From: Flagellimonas sp. 389 | Lineage (GTDB): Bacteria; Bacteroidota; Bacteroidia; Flavobacteriales; Flavobacteriaceae | Assembly: GCF_018449435.1 (NCBI RefSeq) | Contig: NZ_JAHCMU010000015.1 | Span: forward strand, 62,001 to 126,000 | Direction of reading: 5' to 3' | DNA: 64,000 bases | Notes under the pieces: model-generated | Seen by the model: the letters and a program-made list of their open reading frames with translations, nothing else | The model's database searches: none | Told to the model about the DNA's origin: nothing | Made by a program: the position numbers and the translations under genes | Shown here: positions 46,002 through 55,565 of the stretch, one piece after another | Position numbering within the stretch: the first letter of the stretch is position 1 | How the letters are laid out: each line of letters opens with the position of its first letter

Positions 46002-46805
46002 TTACTCAAAGTCCATTGTCATTGTACTCATTCCTGCTACTCCAAAATTGCCTAGTGCCAATTCATTGGTCGTTATGTTGGTAACATTTCCAACAATGTT
46101 TATGGGTAAAAACAAAGACGCAAAATCAAGGTCATTTTCGCCCCCAAATACATTCAGATAAAACTGAAATGTAGAAAAGTTAATATTATTGATACTTACC
46201 CGTACCGTTTCGTCATTTTTTATATTTCCGATATCGAGGAATTTTTCTGGATTTTCATTCATGATTCTATCATTGAACACGTCTATGTTGTCGGAAATCA
46301 ATTCACCATCTTTAAGCACTTCAACACGGATCAAATAGAAATTTTGTTCGTCAATTGGTCCAGTGAAGGTAATTCGCACCTTATTATCGTTTTTTACCAT
46401 ATCTAAAATAGGTATTGGCTGTCTTAAAACTTCTTCTTCGGATTTGAGTATGGTTTGATCTTGTAACATCACTTCTATCCAATAGGCGTTTCCAATTGTT
46501 GGCGTAATCATTTCTGAGGTGGTATAAGCTCCGTTGGCGACATTAAACGAATCTGAAACTAGAGATACTGTATTGGATGCATCCCTAGTAAACAAAGAAA
46601 CTTGCGCATCGTTTACAGCATTAAAAGTAGTATCGTTTACAGGAACTGTTTTTTGAATTTGAACAGATACAAAGTCTTCTTCGTTGGTCATTAGGCCTGA
46701 AATAAACACCTGTTCTTCAAATTCAAATTCTGGTTCAATATCATCAAGGCAACTTGTCAATATGCTCAGAAAAATAAGTGCTATATAGTTATACGTTTTT
46801 TTCAT
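46002..46805 (-). CDS. DUF4249 lipoprotein of the sigma/FecR-linked receptor
   Basis: A 267-residue lipoprotein. The chosen ATG at 46805 gives MKKTYNYIALIFLSILTSC, a clear lipoprotein signal; the longer frame starts inside the receptor gene. The opening EPEFEFEEQVFISGLMTNEEDFVSVQIQKTVPV is the DUF4249 pattern. It is about 120 residues shorter than the three paralogues at 5.8-11.3 kb and lacks their C-terminal GCIDCTVYG-PDFWED block and conserved cysteines, so it belongs to another branch. It starts 5 bases after the receptor stop and probably works with it at the outer membrane. Confidence 0.8.
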   Translation of the reverse strand: MKKTYNYIALIFLSILTSCLDDIEPEFEFEEQVFISGLMTNEEDFVSVQIQKTVPVNDTTFNAVNDAQVSLFTRDASNTVSLVSDSFNVANGAYTTSEMITPTIGNAYWIEVMLQDQTILKSEEEVLRQPIPILDMVKNDNKVRITFTGPIDEQNFYLIRVEVLKDGELISDNIDVFNDRIMNENPEKFLDIGNIKNDETVRVSINNINFSTFQFYLNVFGGENDLDFASLFLPINIVGNVTNITTNELALGNFGVAGMSTMTMDFE

Positions 46806-46809
46806 TGGT

Positions 46810-49512
46810 CTAGAATTTAAAATTGTAAGAGATAAAGGGTATTGGGGCACCAATCAAAGAAAGTTGCGCTGTTCGTAGTACGTTGTCATTAAAGATGGAA
46901 TTAACTGAAAATGCGTTTTTATTACCGTAGACATTGTATAGACCAAAACTCCAACTACTTTTCCAATTGGTTTTAGGGTTACCGGTCGGTGTGTAAGTAA
47001 ATGAAATATCGGCCCTATGTGTGTTCGGAATTCGAAATGCATTTCTATCGGAATAGGTAAGAAAAGAATCTCCATTAAAACGCAGCCTTCCGTTTGGCTG
47101 GGTGATGGGCCTTCCTGTTTGATAAGTGAAAAAAGTTCCAACCTCCCACTTTTTAGACAATTTATAATTCGCCGTAACATTGAATATATGGGGTCTGTCA
47201 AAATTTGAGGGAAAATATGCGCCGTTATTAATCTGCTCTGCAGCGAAGTTGCTTTTCGTTTTCCGCTTTGATACAGAATACGTGTAGTTGGCATTTCCAG
47301 TTAACCTCCCCCTATTTTTATGGGCTGCCAGCTCCAGTCCATAAGAAAAACCTTTTGCGGGTACCAATTCGGTTTCTATATTATCAATGGCCCCTAATGC
47401 TCCTAATACACCTGATCGTGACCCATTAATATATTCTACGATGTCATCAAAGGTTTTGTAATATCCTTCTACGGAAAAATTATAGTCATTGTTCTTCGTG
47501 TCAAAAGCGTATCCTACCGAGAATTGATTGACCTCTACAGGTGGAATGTACACACCTGAGGGTTTCCATAAATCGTTGGGCAATACCACAGTTTGATTGG
47601 AAATTAAATGAATGTATTGAAACATTCTGTTATATCCTGCTTTAAAAGCTTTGCGGTCATTAAGGTTATATTTTACGGATAGGCGGGGTTCCAAACCATG
47701 ATAGCTTTTCGATACTTCATTATTCTTGTAATTTTCAAACCCAATAATGGTACTTGGTGTTTGAGGAAAATCAGGGTTATAGATAGCAATGTTCTCCTCT
47801 CCAAAATTCCCGAACCAGGAATACCGTAAACCTGTATGTATGGAGAACTTATCCCATTGCTTTTCTATACTGTAATACGCTGCTAATTCTAATGCCTTTT
47901 CTTTGTCAAGCCCCTGACTTACTAACTCACCGCTGAACTTGGGAATAAATTGGTACAGGTTGCCGGAAAGCCCAAATCTCATCTTTGTGGTTGGGTTTGG
48001 ATAGTAGGTAAAATCGGGCTTAAAAATCCAGTTTTCAATCGATCTATCAAGAGTACCTTCGTTATTTTCCTCATCAAGATTTTCTTCGATTCCTAAAGCA
48101 AAATCGTATTTGCTATAAATACCCGTAAAATTTGCGAATAACTTACTGGAAAAGATATGGTTCCATCGTAAGGTAGCCGTAGTGTTCGTCCAACCAAGAT
48201 CTGCGGTAATGCTAGGGTCATCTTCATCATCATCTTCTCTAAATTGTATAACATCGGCACCAAAAAAACCAGAAGCATATAGCTTATTATTTTCGTTAAT
48301 GTCCCATGTTAATTTTGTATTTAAATCGTAAAAATGAAATTTCTTAAAATTGATATCTCCGAACAACGGAAAAAACATATCAAAATAAGACCTTCTACCA
48401 GAGGCCAAGAAACTTATTTTATCTTTTTTTATAGGGCCTTCTATTGTAAATTTAGAGAATATCAATCCCAATCCACCTTCTCCTTTTATCCGTTTGGAGT
48501 TTCCATTTTTTTGTCTAATCTCCAATACGGATGATGCCCTACCACCAAAATGTGCTGGAATTCCACCTTTATACAGGTTAACTACTTTAACGGCATCCGC
48601 ATTAAATATGGAGAACAGGCCAAACAAGTGTGAAGAATTGTACAGAGGAGCTTCGTCGAGCAGAATTAGATTTTGATCTACATTTCCACCCCGTGTATTA
48701 AAGCCACTTGTTCCTTCGCCAATACTACTAATTCCAGGTTGAGTCAAAATCGATCTAGTAATGTCAGGTTCGCCAAGTAAAGAAGGTAGTTTTTTTATTT
48801 CTGAAGTGTTAAGACTAGAAGTTCCTCCAAGAATTGGGTTTACCTGGCTCTTTATGTTCTGACTCGCCCTGACGACGACTTCATCCAATTCGCTTGAAAC
48901 GGGTTTCAATGCTATTTTTATGCTCATATTCCGTTCTAATTGAACGGTAATATCTTTGGTGGTATAGCCCAAGTGTGAAACTTCGAAAAGATAGTTACCC
49001 TTGGGCAGGGTGATGGAATAAAAGCCATATTCATTTGTAATTGCCCCTTTGTTACTGTTCTTAATAATGATACTGGCACCCAACAGTGTTTCGCCCGTAT
49101 TTGAATCTGAGACAATCCCACTAACGGTGAAATCGTCACTTTTCTTTTTTGCTCTAGAAAGAACGATATAGTTTTTTTTGATTTTGTAAGCAATCTTGGA
49201 ATCCTTAAAAAGCAGGGCTACAGTTTCAGCAATATCCTTTTCAATAACATTGATACTAAAGTTTTCATCCACATTTATGGCATCATTATTAAGAATGAAA
49301 TTGTAAGATGTCTGTTCTTCAATTTGCGCTATAATGGACTTTAATGAATTGTTTTCTTCGGCTAGGGTAACGGTTTTTTGAGAGAAGCCGTTGAACGCTG
49401 CTAGCTGAAAAGAAAAGATCAAATAAAAAAAAGAAGATAATTTCATTAAAAAAATGGTTTTACCACAACTATTTTTTGGTCGTGGTATGACCCCAAAAAG
49501 GTTTATTTCCAT
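46810..49512 (-). CDS. FecA-like TonB-dependent receptor with STN domain
   Basis: A 900-residue outer-membrane receptor. The long N-terminus MEINLFGVIPRPKNSCGK before the hydrophobic signal is typical of Bacteroidota FecA-like proteins. STN domain about 45-120 (LAEENNSLKSIIAQIEEQTSYNF); carboxypeptidase-like domain about 128-215 (SGIVSDSNTGETLLGASIII); plug about 225-340 (GISSIGEGTSGFNTRGG, NLILLDEAPLYNSSHLFGLFS); barrel to the terminal NFKF. It follows a sigma/fecR pair in the same direction, so ligand binding is expected to signal through STN-FecR to the sigma factor. It is the closest relative in the window of the receptor at 2988. Ligand unknown. Confidence 0.95.
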   Translation of the reverse strand: MEINLFGVIPRPKNSCGKTIFLMKLSSFFYLIFSFQLAAFNGFSQKTVTLAEENNSLKSIIAQIEEQTSYNFILNNDAINVDENFSINVIEKDIAETVALLFKDSKIAYKIKKNYIVLSRAKKKSDDFTVSGIVSDSNTGETLLGASIIIKNSNKGAITNEYGFYSITLPKGNYLFEVSHLGYTTKDITVQLERNMSIKIALKPVSSELDEVVVRASQNIKSQVNPILGGTSSLNTSEIKKLPSLLGEPDITRSILTQPGISSIGEGTSGFNTRGGNVDQNLILLDEAPLYNSSHLFGLFSIFNADAVKVVNLYKGGIPAHFGGRASSVLEIRQKNGNSKRIKGEGGLGLIFSKFTIEGPIKKDKISFLASGRRSYFDMFFPLFGDINFKKFHFYDLNTKLTWDINENNKLYASGFFGADVIQFREDDDEDDPSITADLGWTNTTATLRWNHIFSSKLFANFTGIYSKYDFALGIEENLDEENNEGTLDRSIENWIFKPDFTYYPNPTTKMRFGLSGNLYQFIPKFSGELVSQGLDKEKALELAAYYSIEKQWDKFSIHTGLRYSWFGNFGEENIAIYNPDFPQTPSTIIGFENYKNNEVSKSYHGLEPRLSVKYNLNDRKAFKAGYNRMFQYIHLISNQTVVLPNDLWKPSGVYIPPVEVNQFSVGYAFDTKNNDYNFSVEGYYKTFDDIVEYINGSRSGVLGALGAIDNIETELVPAKGFSYGLELAAHKNRGRLTGNANYTYSVSKRKTKSNFAAEQINNGAYFPSNFDRPHIFNVTANYKLSKKWEVGTFFTYQTGRPITQPNGRLRFNGDSFLTYSDRNAFRIPNTHRADISFTYTPTGNPKTNWKSSWSFGLYNVYGNKNAFSVNSIFNDNVLRTAQLSLIGAPIPFISYNFKF

Positions 49513-49570
49513 AAATTTGGATATTGTTGATTTATACTGATTTTGCGATTAGAATTTATTAGCAGTTATA

Positions 49571-49594
49571 GTGGGAAAATGCCAGTTTTCCCAC
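49571..49594 (-). promoter_or_regulatory. Hairpin between fecR-like gene and TonB receptor
   Basis: A perfect 9-bp stem, GTGGGAAAA (49571-49579) with TTTTCCCAC (49586-49594), and a 6-base loop, only 4 bases after the FecR stop codon. In the operon direction no T-run follows, so it is better seen as an RNA processing, stability or attenuation element than as a full terminator. On the plus strand it is followed by TTTTT, but no plus-strand gene ends here. Confidence 0.5.
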
Positions 49595-49597
49595 TTT

Positions 49598-50554
49598 TTA
49601 TTTAATCATCCACTCATTTGTTTTTGTATTTAGTTCATAGGTAAACTCTTTTGAAATTTTAAGGATTTCAAATATTTCGATTATAGGTGTTGTAATGTCA
49701 AAGGAACCTGTAAATCTGGTGTTCGCAATAGCCCCATTTTTAAAGCGAATTTGTTTTCCAAAATGCGCTTTTAAATCGATTGCTATTTCTTGGAAGCTGG
49801 TATTTTCGAATTGTATTTTCCCCTCTTTCCAGGCAATATTGGAGGCATCCGCATCCATTTTGGATTTCAGTAATTTTTTGGTGTTCTTATTAAAACTTAC
49901 TTTTTCGTTCGGAAACAAAATCACGCTTTCTATAAATTGTGACTTAGAGCTAACTTCAACCTTGCCCGTAAGTAATTTTGTTGCTGTAATTGGGCTTTCT
50001 AGGTAGGACTTAACATTAAAACTAGTACCCAAAGCTTTGACCGTGATATCATCTGGTGTGGTCACGGTAAATGGGCGCAAGCTATCTTTTGCAACTTCAA
50101 AGAATGCTTCTCCTTCTAGAAATAAAGTTCTAGGACTTTCTGTACTGTAGGATAAGCTACTAGCCGCATTTAACCAAACCTTTGAGCCATCCCCCAATGT
50201 AATGCTCTTTTGTTCACCAAAGGTTGTCTGTATTATGATTTGATTTTTAGTTGAGGATATCCTATTGTAGAGGTATGTGCCACCAAGTATGAAAACCAAA
50301 ATGGCCGCATACTTCAGCATGTCTTTCCAGATTACTGTTTTTGGTTCTACGGTTTTAAAGAAACGTTTTTTAGCTTTTTCGACAGAAGGGTCTTGTGCTG
50401 AAGTGAGCTCATAAATACTAGTTATTTTGGTGAACAATGCTTCATCAAAACCTGTAGAGTCCATCCATTCCTCTACTTTTCGAATGGTTGTATCATCTGC
50501 TTTCTTTGAGACATACTCCCAAAGTTCGGTTTCTGTGATTTTTGAATGCTCCAT
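49598..50554 (-). CDS. FecR-family anti-sigma factor
   Basis: A 318-residue inner-membrane regulator. The cytoplasmic N-terminus (1-80, ITETELWEYVSKKADDTTIRKVEEWMD) binds the sigma factor. One transmembrane helix (MLKYAAILVFILGGTYLY) follows. The periplasmic FecR domain (about 108-210) has TTFGEQKSITLGDGSKVWLNAASSLSYS and LEGEAFFEVAKDSLRPFTVTT. The C-terminal part (about 245-318) is the STN-like domain of Bacteroidota FecR proteins (FENTSFQEIAIDLKAHFGKQIRF). It lies 70 bases after the sigma gene and 85 bases before the receptor, completing the trans-envelope signalling set. Confidence 0.93.
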   Translation of the reverse strand: MEHSKITETELWEYVSKKADDTTIRKVEEWMDSTGFDEALFTKITSIYELTSAQDPSVEKAKKRFFKTVEPKTVIWKDMLKYAAILVFILGGTYLYNRISSTKNQIIIQTTFGEQKSITLGDGSKVWLNAASSLSYSTESPRTLFLEGEAFFEVAKDSLRPFTVTTPDDITVKALGTSFNVKSYLESPITATKLLTGKVEVSSKSQFIESVILFPNEKVSFNKNTKKLLKSKMDADASNIAWKEGKIQFENTSFQEIAIDLKAHFGKQIRFKNGAIANTRFTGSFDITTPIIEIFEILKISKEFTYELNTKTNEWMIK

Positions 50555-50624
50555 ACCAAAAGTCTTTAGCTATCTATAAGACGTATATCGAGCAATGCTT
50601 CCCTATCTAAAAAGTGTTTTTTTC

Positions 50625-51143
50625 TTAAAAAAAATCTTTTAGGCCTTTTTTAAATGCAGTTAAAGCCTTTGAAATATGGAGCTCTACGGTTTTTACAGAA
50701 ATACCTTTTTGCTCGGAAATTTCTTTGTAGGTCAAACCTGTATCTCTTGATAATTTAAAAATTTCCGTTGTCTTTTTTTCAAGCGTGGTATAAATAGTCT
50801 CGATTCGTTCTGCCAACTCCCATTCTTTGTCAATCTGCGTTTCAATAGTTGTATGAAGCGTATATAGATTTGTATGTTTTGTTCTAGCCTGTTTTTTTCG
50901 ATAATCATCGATAATCTTATTTTTAAGTGTCGCTATCAAAAATGACGCTATGGAACGATCAGATTCCTTAATATTTTCAAAGTTTTCCCAAAGCTTGATA
51001 AATGTTTCCTGAACCAACTCTTCAGAAAGATCCGTTTCTTTTAAAACTTTAAAGGCATAATTGTACAACCGGGTATAATGTCTATCAAACAAATTGGAGA
51101 ATTTTGCTTCTTTGATAGCATTCGATGTGATTTTTTTACTCAA
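50625..51143 (-). CDS. ECF RNA polymerase sigma factor
   Basis: A 172-residue ECF sigma-70 factor of the Bacteroidota FecI-like group. Region 2 (about 15-85): FSNLFDRHYTRLYNYAFKVL, SEELVQETFIKLWENFENI and SFLIATLKNKIIDDYRKK. Region 4 (about 112-165): KTTEIFKLSRDTGLTYKEISEQKGISVKTVELHISKAL. It probably directs transcription of the downstream receptor operon when FecR releases it. The 284-bp region upstream (51144-51427), shared with the divergent PD40 gene, shows no clear dyad to me. Confidence 0.94.
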   Translation of the reverse strand: MSKKITSNAIKEAKFSNLFDRHYTRLYNYAFKVLKETDLSEELVQETFIKLWENFENIKESDRSIASFLIATLKNKIIDDYRKKQARTKHTNLYTLHTTIETQIDKEWELAERIETIYTTLEKKTTEIFKLSRDTGLTYKEISEQKGISVKTVELHISKALTAFKKGLKDFF

Positions 51144-51427
51144 AAAATTCAGTAACGGTAGAGTGCTAAACTACAGAATAAAATGCGAAGGATTTTGAGA
51201 ATACCTTGATTAGGCAATAGTTTATAGTTTAAAGACCTATGAATCAATGAATTTAAAATAGACAGGCATAGTATTTTATATGAAAATTTCCTTTTACAAA
51301 TAATTGAGCAAATATTCAGCATGTTAATCTCATACAATTTTTGCGATTGTAATACGGTTATTTTTACTTCAAGTTAATTTTCCTATACTTGAAAACACGA
51401 AAAGGAACATTGGTAAAATATAAAAAT

Positions 51428-52321
51428 ATGCGACTACTCATAATACTATTAAGTCCGTTCATCTTTTTAAATTTATATGGACAAACAGCGGCTGACGAAA
51501 AGCTCAAATATCTCAAACAAAAACCACCATCAATAACACCAGAAGTTTTTGCACCGGATTTTATTTCCAAAAAGGGCGAATACGAGTTTGGGTCCGTTTT
51601 TAATAAAGATGCGACCGAATTCTTTTATGGTGTAAATGTTAATGGAAAAGAAGAGATTCGATATTCCAAACTAAAAGGAGAACGTTGGAGTGAACCTAGG
51701 ACAATCTTATCCCATGAAAAATATGGTTATAACGATCCTTTTCTTTCCCCAGATGAAAACAGGCTGTACTTTATATCCCAAAGAGCATTGAATGGAACAG
51801 ATAAAAAGGATGACTACGATATTTGGTATGCCGAAAGGGTAGGGGATAGATGGTCTGAGCCCATTAACTCAGGGTCCAACATCAACTCAAAACAAGATGA
51901 GTACTATATTTCATTTACCAACAATGGCACAATGTACTTTTCGTCAAATAAAAATGGGTCTAGCTTTGATATCTATTCTTCAAAAACGATTAATGGAAAA
52001 TTCCAAAAGGCCAGTCGCCTAAGTGATGCAATCAATACTTCGGCCTATGAAGCTGATGTCTTCATTGATCCTAACGAATCCTATATCATTTTTTGTGCAA
52101 CAAGAAAAGATGGACTAGGTCAAGGAGATCTGTATATCAGCTTTAAGAATATGGATGGAACTTGGTCTGAATCCATTAATATGGGTAAACGTATAAATAC
52201 AAAAAACCATGAGCTTTGCCCGTTTGTAAGTAAAGATGGAAAGTATTTTTTCTATACCAGTAATAAAGATATTTATTGGGTAGATGCTAAAATTATTGAG
52301 AGCTTTCGGGGTGAAGAATAA
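51428..52321 (+). CDS. Exported PD40/TolB-like beta-propeller protein
   Basis: A 297-residue exported protein. ATG 51428 gives the signal MRLLIILLSPFIFLNLYGQ; the 13 upstream in-frame codons are not plausible. The mature part is a WD40-like PD40 propeller with repeated blocks: GSVFNKDATEFFYGVNV, DPFLSPDENRLYFISQR, DEYYISFTNNGTMYFSSNKNGSSFDIYSS, EADVFIDPNESYIIFCATRKDGLGQGDLYIS and HELCPFVSKDGKYFFYTS. Such proteins occur in Bacteroidota as envelope sensors or with OmpA domains, but no OmpA domain is present here. Role unknown. Confidence 0.85.
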   Translation: MRLLIILLSPFIFLNLYGQTAADEKLKYLKQKPPSITPEVFAPDFISKKGEYEFGSVFNKDATEFFYGVNVNGKEEIRYSKLKGERWSEPRTILSHEKYGYNDPFLSPDENRLYFISQRALNGTDKKDDYDIWYAERVGDRWSEPINSGSNINSKQDEYYISFTNNGTMYFSSNKNGSSFDIYSSKTINGKFQKASRLSDAINTSAYEADVFIDPNESYIIFCATRKDGLGQGDLYISFKNMDGTWSESINMGKRINTKNHELCPFVSKDGKYFFYTSNKDIYWVDAKIIESFRGEE

Positions 52322-52450
52322 GAACGGGCTACGTTAGAATCTTTAGTATAAAATTTTTAGTAAAAGTATCTTTAAAGGATAAAAGATAGGCAGCTATATT
52401 CCTTATATTTAACCGCAGCTATATAAACATTAAAAAAAGCTGTAATCGAG

Positions 52451-53497
52451 ATGTCAAAAACCTTTTTATCCTTATTTCTTTTTTTTACGGTAACCACGTT
52501 AGCTGCACAAAATAGCTTTCAAAAGAGTTTTTATGGTGAAACCCGATCATCCAAAGAACATATGCGAATCGATTTTAAGGATAAAGCAGGGAACGAAGGG
52601 TTTTTACCGATTTCTATAATTAAAGGTAAAACTGAAGGTCCAGTATTCACTATCGTTGCTGGGGTCCATGGTTATGAATATCCTCCAATAATGGCTACAC
52701 AGAAATTAATGGAAGAAATTGATTTGAAACAACTAAAAGGAACCTTAATTGTTATTCCTATCGCAAATGTGGCATCATTTTTTGCCCGAACCCCTTTCAT
52801 CAATCCTCAGGATAAAAAGAATTTAAACAATGCCTTTCCTGGAAATGCCGATGGTAGCATTACGGAGCAAATTGCACACTTTATTACTACTAATGTTATT
52901 TCTGTAAGTGATGTTTTTCTTGATGTCCATGGCGGTGATGCCTGCGAAGACCTGATACCGTTCGTATGTTACTACAACAATGAAAGAAAACCAGAACAAA
53001 CGGCATTGGCCAAGAAACTTTCTGAAAATAGTGGATTTGAATATGTAGTTTCCTATCCCTATAGATTATCAGATACCGAGCCTGCAAAGTATACCTTCAA
53101 ACAAGCCGTTCAAGATGGAAAAACGGCTTTAAGTATTGAATGTGGCAAATTGGGCAATGTACAAGAAGAGAATGTAAGCTTGATCAAAAAAGGACTCTAC
53201 AATATGCTTTCTACGATGGATATGTATGTTAAAGGCACTGGGGCTCATCCGAATATTATCTACCGTAATAACCAAACCTACATTAGGTCCAGTGTACAAG
53301 GTATTTTTTATAGCAATTATAATGCTGGTGATACAGTCAAAAAAGATGATAGTGTAGGATATGTTACGGATGAATTTGGAATTGTTCTTGAAGAATATAG
53401 AGCCCCAAAAGATGGAATCATCCTATATAAACTGGCAACCCCACCAATAAACATTGATGATACCGTAATGTGCATTAGTTCTAGAACAGATGACTAA
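52451..53497 (+). CDS. Exported succinylglutamate desuccinylase/aspartoacylase-family hydrolase
   Basis: A 348-residue exported M14-like zinc hydrolase. The signal peptide ends TTLAAQN. The zinc site is AGVHGYEYPP (His and Glu, about residue 74) with the third ligand in FLDVHGGDACED (about 158). The usual barrel-sandwich C-terminal part is present (YIRSSVQGIFYSNYNAGDTVKKDDSVGYVTDEFG). Members cleave N-acyl amino acids. A periplasmic location suggests scavenging of acylated amino acids or peptides rather than arginine catabolism. It converges with the alginate lyase gene. Confidence 0.88.
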   Translation: MSKTFLSLFLFFTVTTLAAQNSFQKSFYGETRSSKEHMRIDFKDKAGNEGFLPISIIKGKTEGPVFTIVAGVHGYEYPPIMATQKLMEEIDLKQLKGTLIVIPIANVASFFARTPFINPQDKKNLNNAFPGNADGSITEQIAHFITTNVISVSDVFLDVHGGDACEDLIPFVCYYNNERKPEQTALAKKLSENSGFEYVVSYPYRLSDTEPAKYTFKQAVQDGKTALSIECGKLGNVQEENVSLIKKGLYNMLSTMDMYVKGTGAHPNIIYRNNQTYIRSSVQGIFYSNYNAGDTVKKDDSVGYVTDEFGIVLEEYRAPKDGIILYKLATPPINIDDTVMCISSRTDD

Positions 53498-53544
53498 AAA
53501 GATAAAGCCCTTTACTAAGAATTAGCTACGGCCCATACCATGTT

Positions 53545-54615
53545 TTAGTTTGTTGTATGGGTATTGGAAAGACTGTAAAATGTAGCTTGTACATAGTCTG
53601 TTGCATCGCCAGTATTATTTTGATTATAAACTCCGGCCTTAAAATACATATACTGTCCACCAACATCATAACCACTTGTTGTCATATCAACATATTGTTC
53701 AACATCTTCCTTCCCTTCCCTGCTAATGGTTACCCACATATCGTTACCAACGACCTTTATCGTGTAACTGAATTTTTCATCAAGTGCAATCCCATCCGAA
53801 GGGTTAGCGGCACTGCTTGAGCGACTCCCGATTATTTCGTACCAAAACTCATCGTCCGCATTCTCCTCATGTGCTATGTAAATAGAACCCAAATCATTAT
53901 TGGGGAGCTTACGATAATAAAGGCGAACGGGTTCATCATCATTTGCATGTATTTGTCCAACAATAACGCGGCCCACCTGGTTACTATTACCCGTAGTCGT
54001 TACATGGTTTACGGCCAAAGTAGCTTTTAACTCGCCATCATAGCCGCCTGCAGCCGCAATATCCGATTGTGGAGCACTGCCAAAGACCCAATTGTTTTTG
54101 TTTACTCCTTTTGTGGGTATGGATGTGTTTCCAGCACGTAGCATTTCCCGTAACTCTGTTCGCACATAGCTTGTGTTCACAGATGTCTTGAATCCTTCAA
54201 CGGGACATTTGAATACTATTCCGCCATCATCGGCAGTGTAGAAATATGCTGGATCCTCATAGCCGTTGTTCAGGTCATTTTCACTTACGGTATCTGCGGT
54301 ACCACTATTATCCATATCTGTTGGTATACTTATATTCCAAGTTGATAAATTAAAATTATCTGACGGTGGAACACTGGAATCTGAGTCGGTGCCAGAATCA
54401 TCATTTTCATCGTCATTTGATGTTCCGTCGGTATCATCACCAGTGTCATCAGTAGCACCGCCGGTGTTATCCGTGTCATTGTTGCTGGAATCTTCGACTA
54501 TTTCAGGTTCTTCCATTACTGCATCACTCGAACCACAAGCGACAACTACAACAAGTATTGAAAAACTAAATATAAAATGATAAAGTATAGGTAAGAGGGC
54601 AAGCTTTCTTTTCAT
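53545..54615 (-). CDS. PL7-family alginate lyase lipoprotein
   Basis: A 356-residue lipoprotein. ATG 54615 gives MKRKLALLPILYHF and the lipobox VVVACG; the four codons before it are unlikely. Residues about 30-85 are a highly acidic linker rich in Asp, Thr, Ser and Asn. The PL7 jelly-roll lyase domain follows, with all three signature motifs: RTELREML, QIH (in VIVGQIHAND) and YFKAGVYNQ. PL7 enzymes cleave alginate by beta-elimination; QIH rather than QVH is generally linked with activity on G-containing blocks. Lipid anchoring suggests a surface enzyme. No other alginate genes or SusCD pair adjoin it, so it stands outside a polysaccharide utilisation locus. Confidence 0.93.
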   Translation of the reverse strand: MKRKLALLPILYHFIFSFSILVVVVACGSSDAVMEEPEIVEDSSNNDTDNTGGATDDTGDDTDGTSNDDENDDSGTDSDSSVPPSDNFNLSTWNISIPTDMDNSGTADTVSENDLNNGYEDPAYFYTADDGGIVFKCPVEGFKTSVNTSYVRTELREMLRAGNTSIPTKGVNKNNWVFGSAPQSDIAAAGGYDGELKATLAVNHVTTTGNSNQVGRVIVGQIHANDDEPVRLYYRKLPNNDLGSIYIAHEENADDEFWYEIIGSRSSSAANPSDGIALDEKFSYTIKVVGNDMWVTISREGKEDVEQYVDMTTSGYDVGGQYMYFKAGVYNQNNTGDATDYVQATFYSLSNTHTTN

Positions 54616-54674
54616 AGGTAATATCAAAGATACTGAAGAAGTATTAAAAATTATTTAATGATAACTATATGTTT

Positions 54675-55559
54675 TTACCCAAGCTTCTCCTTAAAAAAAT
54701 CCATTGTTCTTTTCCAGGCCAGTTCAGCGGCTTCTTTATCATATCTGGGCGTACTCGTATTATGGAAACCATGGTTAACTTCAGGATAAGTATACGCCAC
54801 ATAGTCCTTGCCATGTTGCTTCAAGGCTTTTTCATAAGCTGGCCATCCGGCATTCACACGTTCATCAAGTCCTGCAAACTGTAGCATCAATGGTGCTTTT
54901 ATCTCGTCAATATTTTCAGTGGGCTGACTTCCATAAAAAGGAACGGCCGCCGATAGTTCAGATACTTTTACGGCCATCATGTTTGAAATCCATCCTCCAA
55001 AACAAAATCCTACTACACCAATTTTACCGTTACAGTCTTTATGTGCTTTTAAGTAATCGAAAGCCGCAATGAAATCTTGCAACATTTCATTTCGGTCACG
55101 TTTACGTTGCATGGTCCTACCTTTATCATCATTACCTGGATAACCGCCCAAAGGACTTAGCGCATCTGGAGCCAAGGTGATAAAACCATCCAAAGCGGCT
55201 CTTCTGGCTGTGTCTTCAATGTAGGGATTGAGTCCTCGGTTTTCATGCACAACAACGATACCGGGAAGCTTGCCCTCAATGTTTTTGGGTATTGAAAACA
55301 ATCCTTTGATTTCACCACCACCTTTAGGTGAATCATAGGTAACGTAATCAGAATTTAATCTTGGGTCATCGCTTGCCACCAAAAAAGTATCCTTATAATT
55401 GGGCATCATAAAACTAAGCAATGAGCCTACGGTGATACCACCAATAGCATAGACAGAAAGTTTTTCAATAAACTCACGACGTTGAAGTTTGTTGTGGGCG
55501 TAATCATCGTATAAATCAAAGACTTCTTGTTTAATATCTTCTTTGCGTAATTTTTTCAT
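54675..55559 (-). CDS. Dienelactone hydrolase-family protein, probably exported
   Basis: A 294-residue alpha/beta hydrolase. An N-terminal helical segment (KLRKEDIKQEVFDLYDDYAH) precedes a twin-arginine-like RREFIEKLSVYAIGGITVGSLLSF, so export by Tat or membrane anchoring is likely. The hydrolase core has VVHENRGLNPYIEDTARR, the nucleophile elbow GFCFGG (Cys nucleophile of dienelactone hydrolases), the acid in FAGLDERVN and the His in VNHGFHN. It is a carboxymethylenebutenolidase-like esterase; substrate unknown. Its stop lies downstream of the LytTR gene in the same direction (6-base gap), so it may belong to that operon. Confidence 0.87.
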   Translation of the reverse strand: MKKLRKEDIKQEVFDLYDDYAHNKLQRREFIEKLSVYAIGGITVGSLLSFMMPNYKDTFLVASDDPRLNSDYVTYDSPKGGGEIKGLFSIPKNIEGKLPGIVVVHENRGLNPYIEDTARRAALDGFITLAPDALSPLGGYPGNDDKGRTMQRKRDRNEMLQDFIAAFDYLKAHKDCNGKIGVVGFCFGGWISNMMAVKVSELSAAVPFYGSQPTENIDEIKAPLMLQFAGLDERVNAGWPAYEKALKQHGKDYVAYTYPEVNHGFHNTSTPRYDKEAAELAWKRTMDFFKEKLG

Positions 55560-55565
55560 GAAATT

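Noticed and set aside
46854-47294. 146-codon minus-strand frame
   Set aside because: It lies in another frame of the FecA-like receptor gene on the same strand; the receptor barrel is clearly the coding frame.
49571-49600. Plus-strand intrinsic terminator
   Set aside because: The hairpin has a T-run only on the plus strand, where no gene ends; the genes here run on the minus strand.
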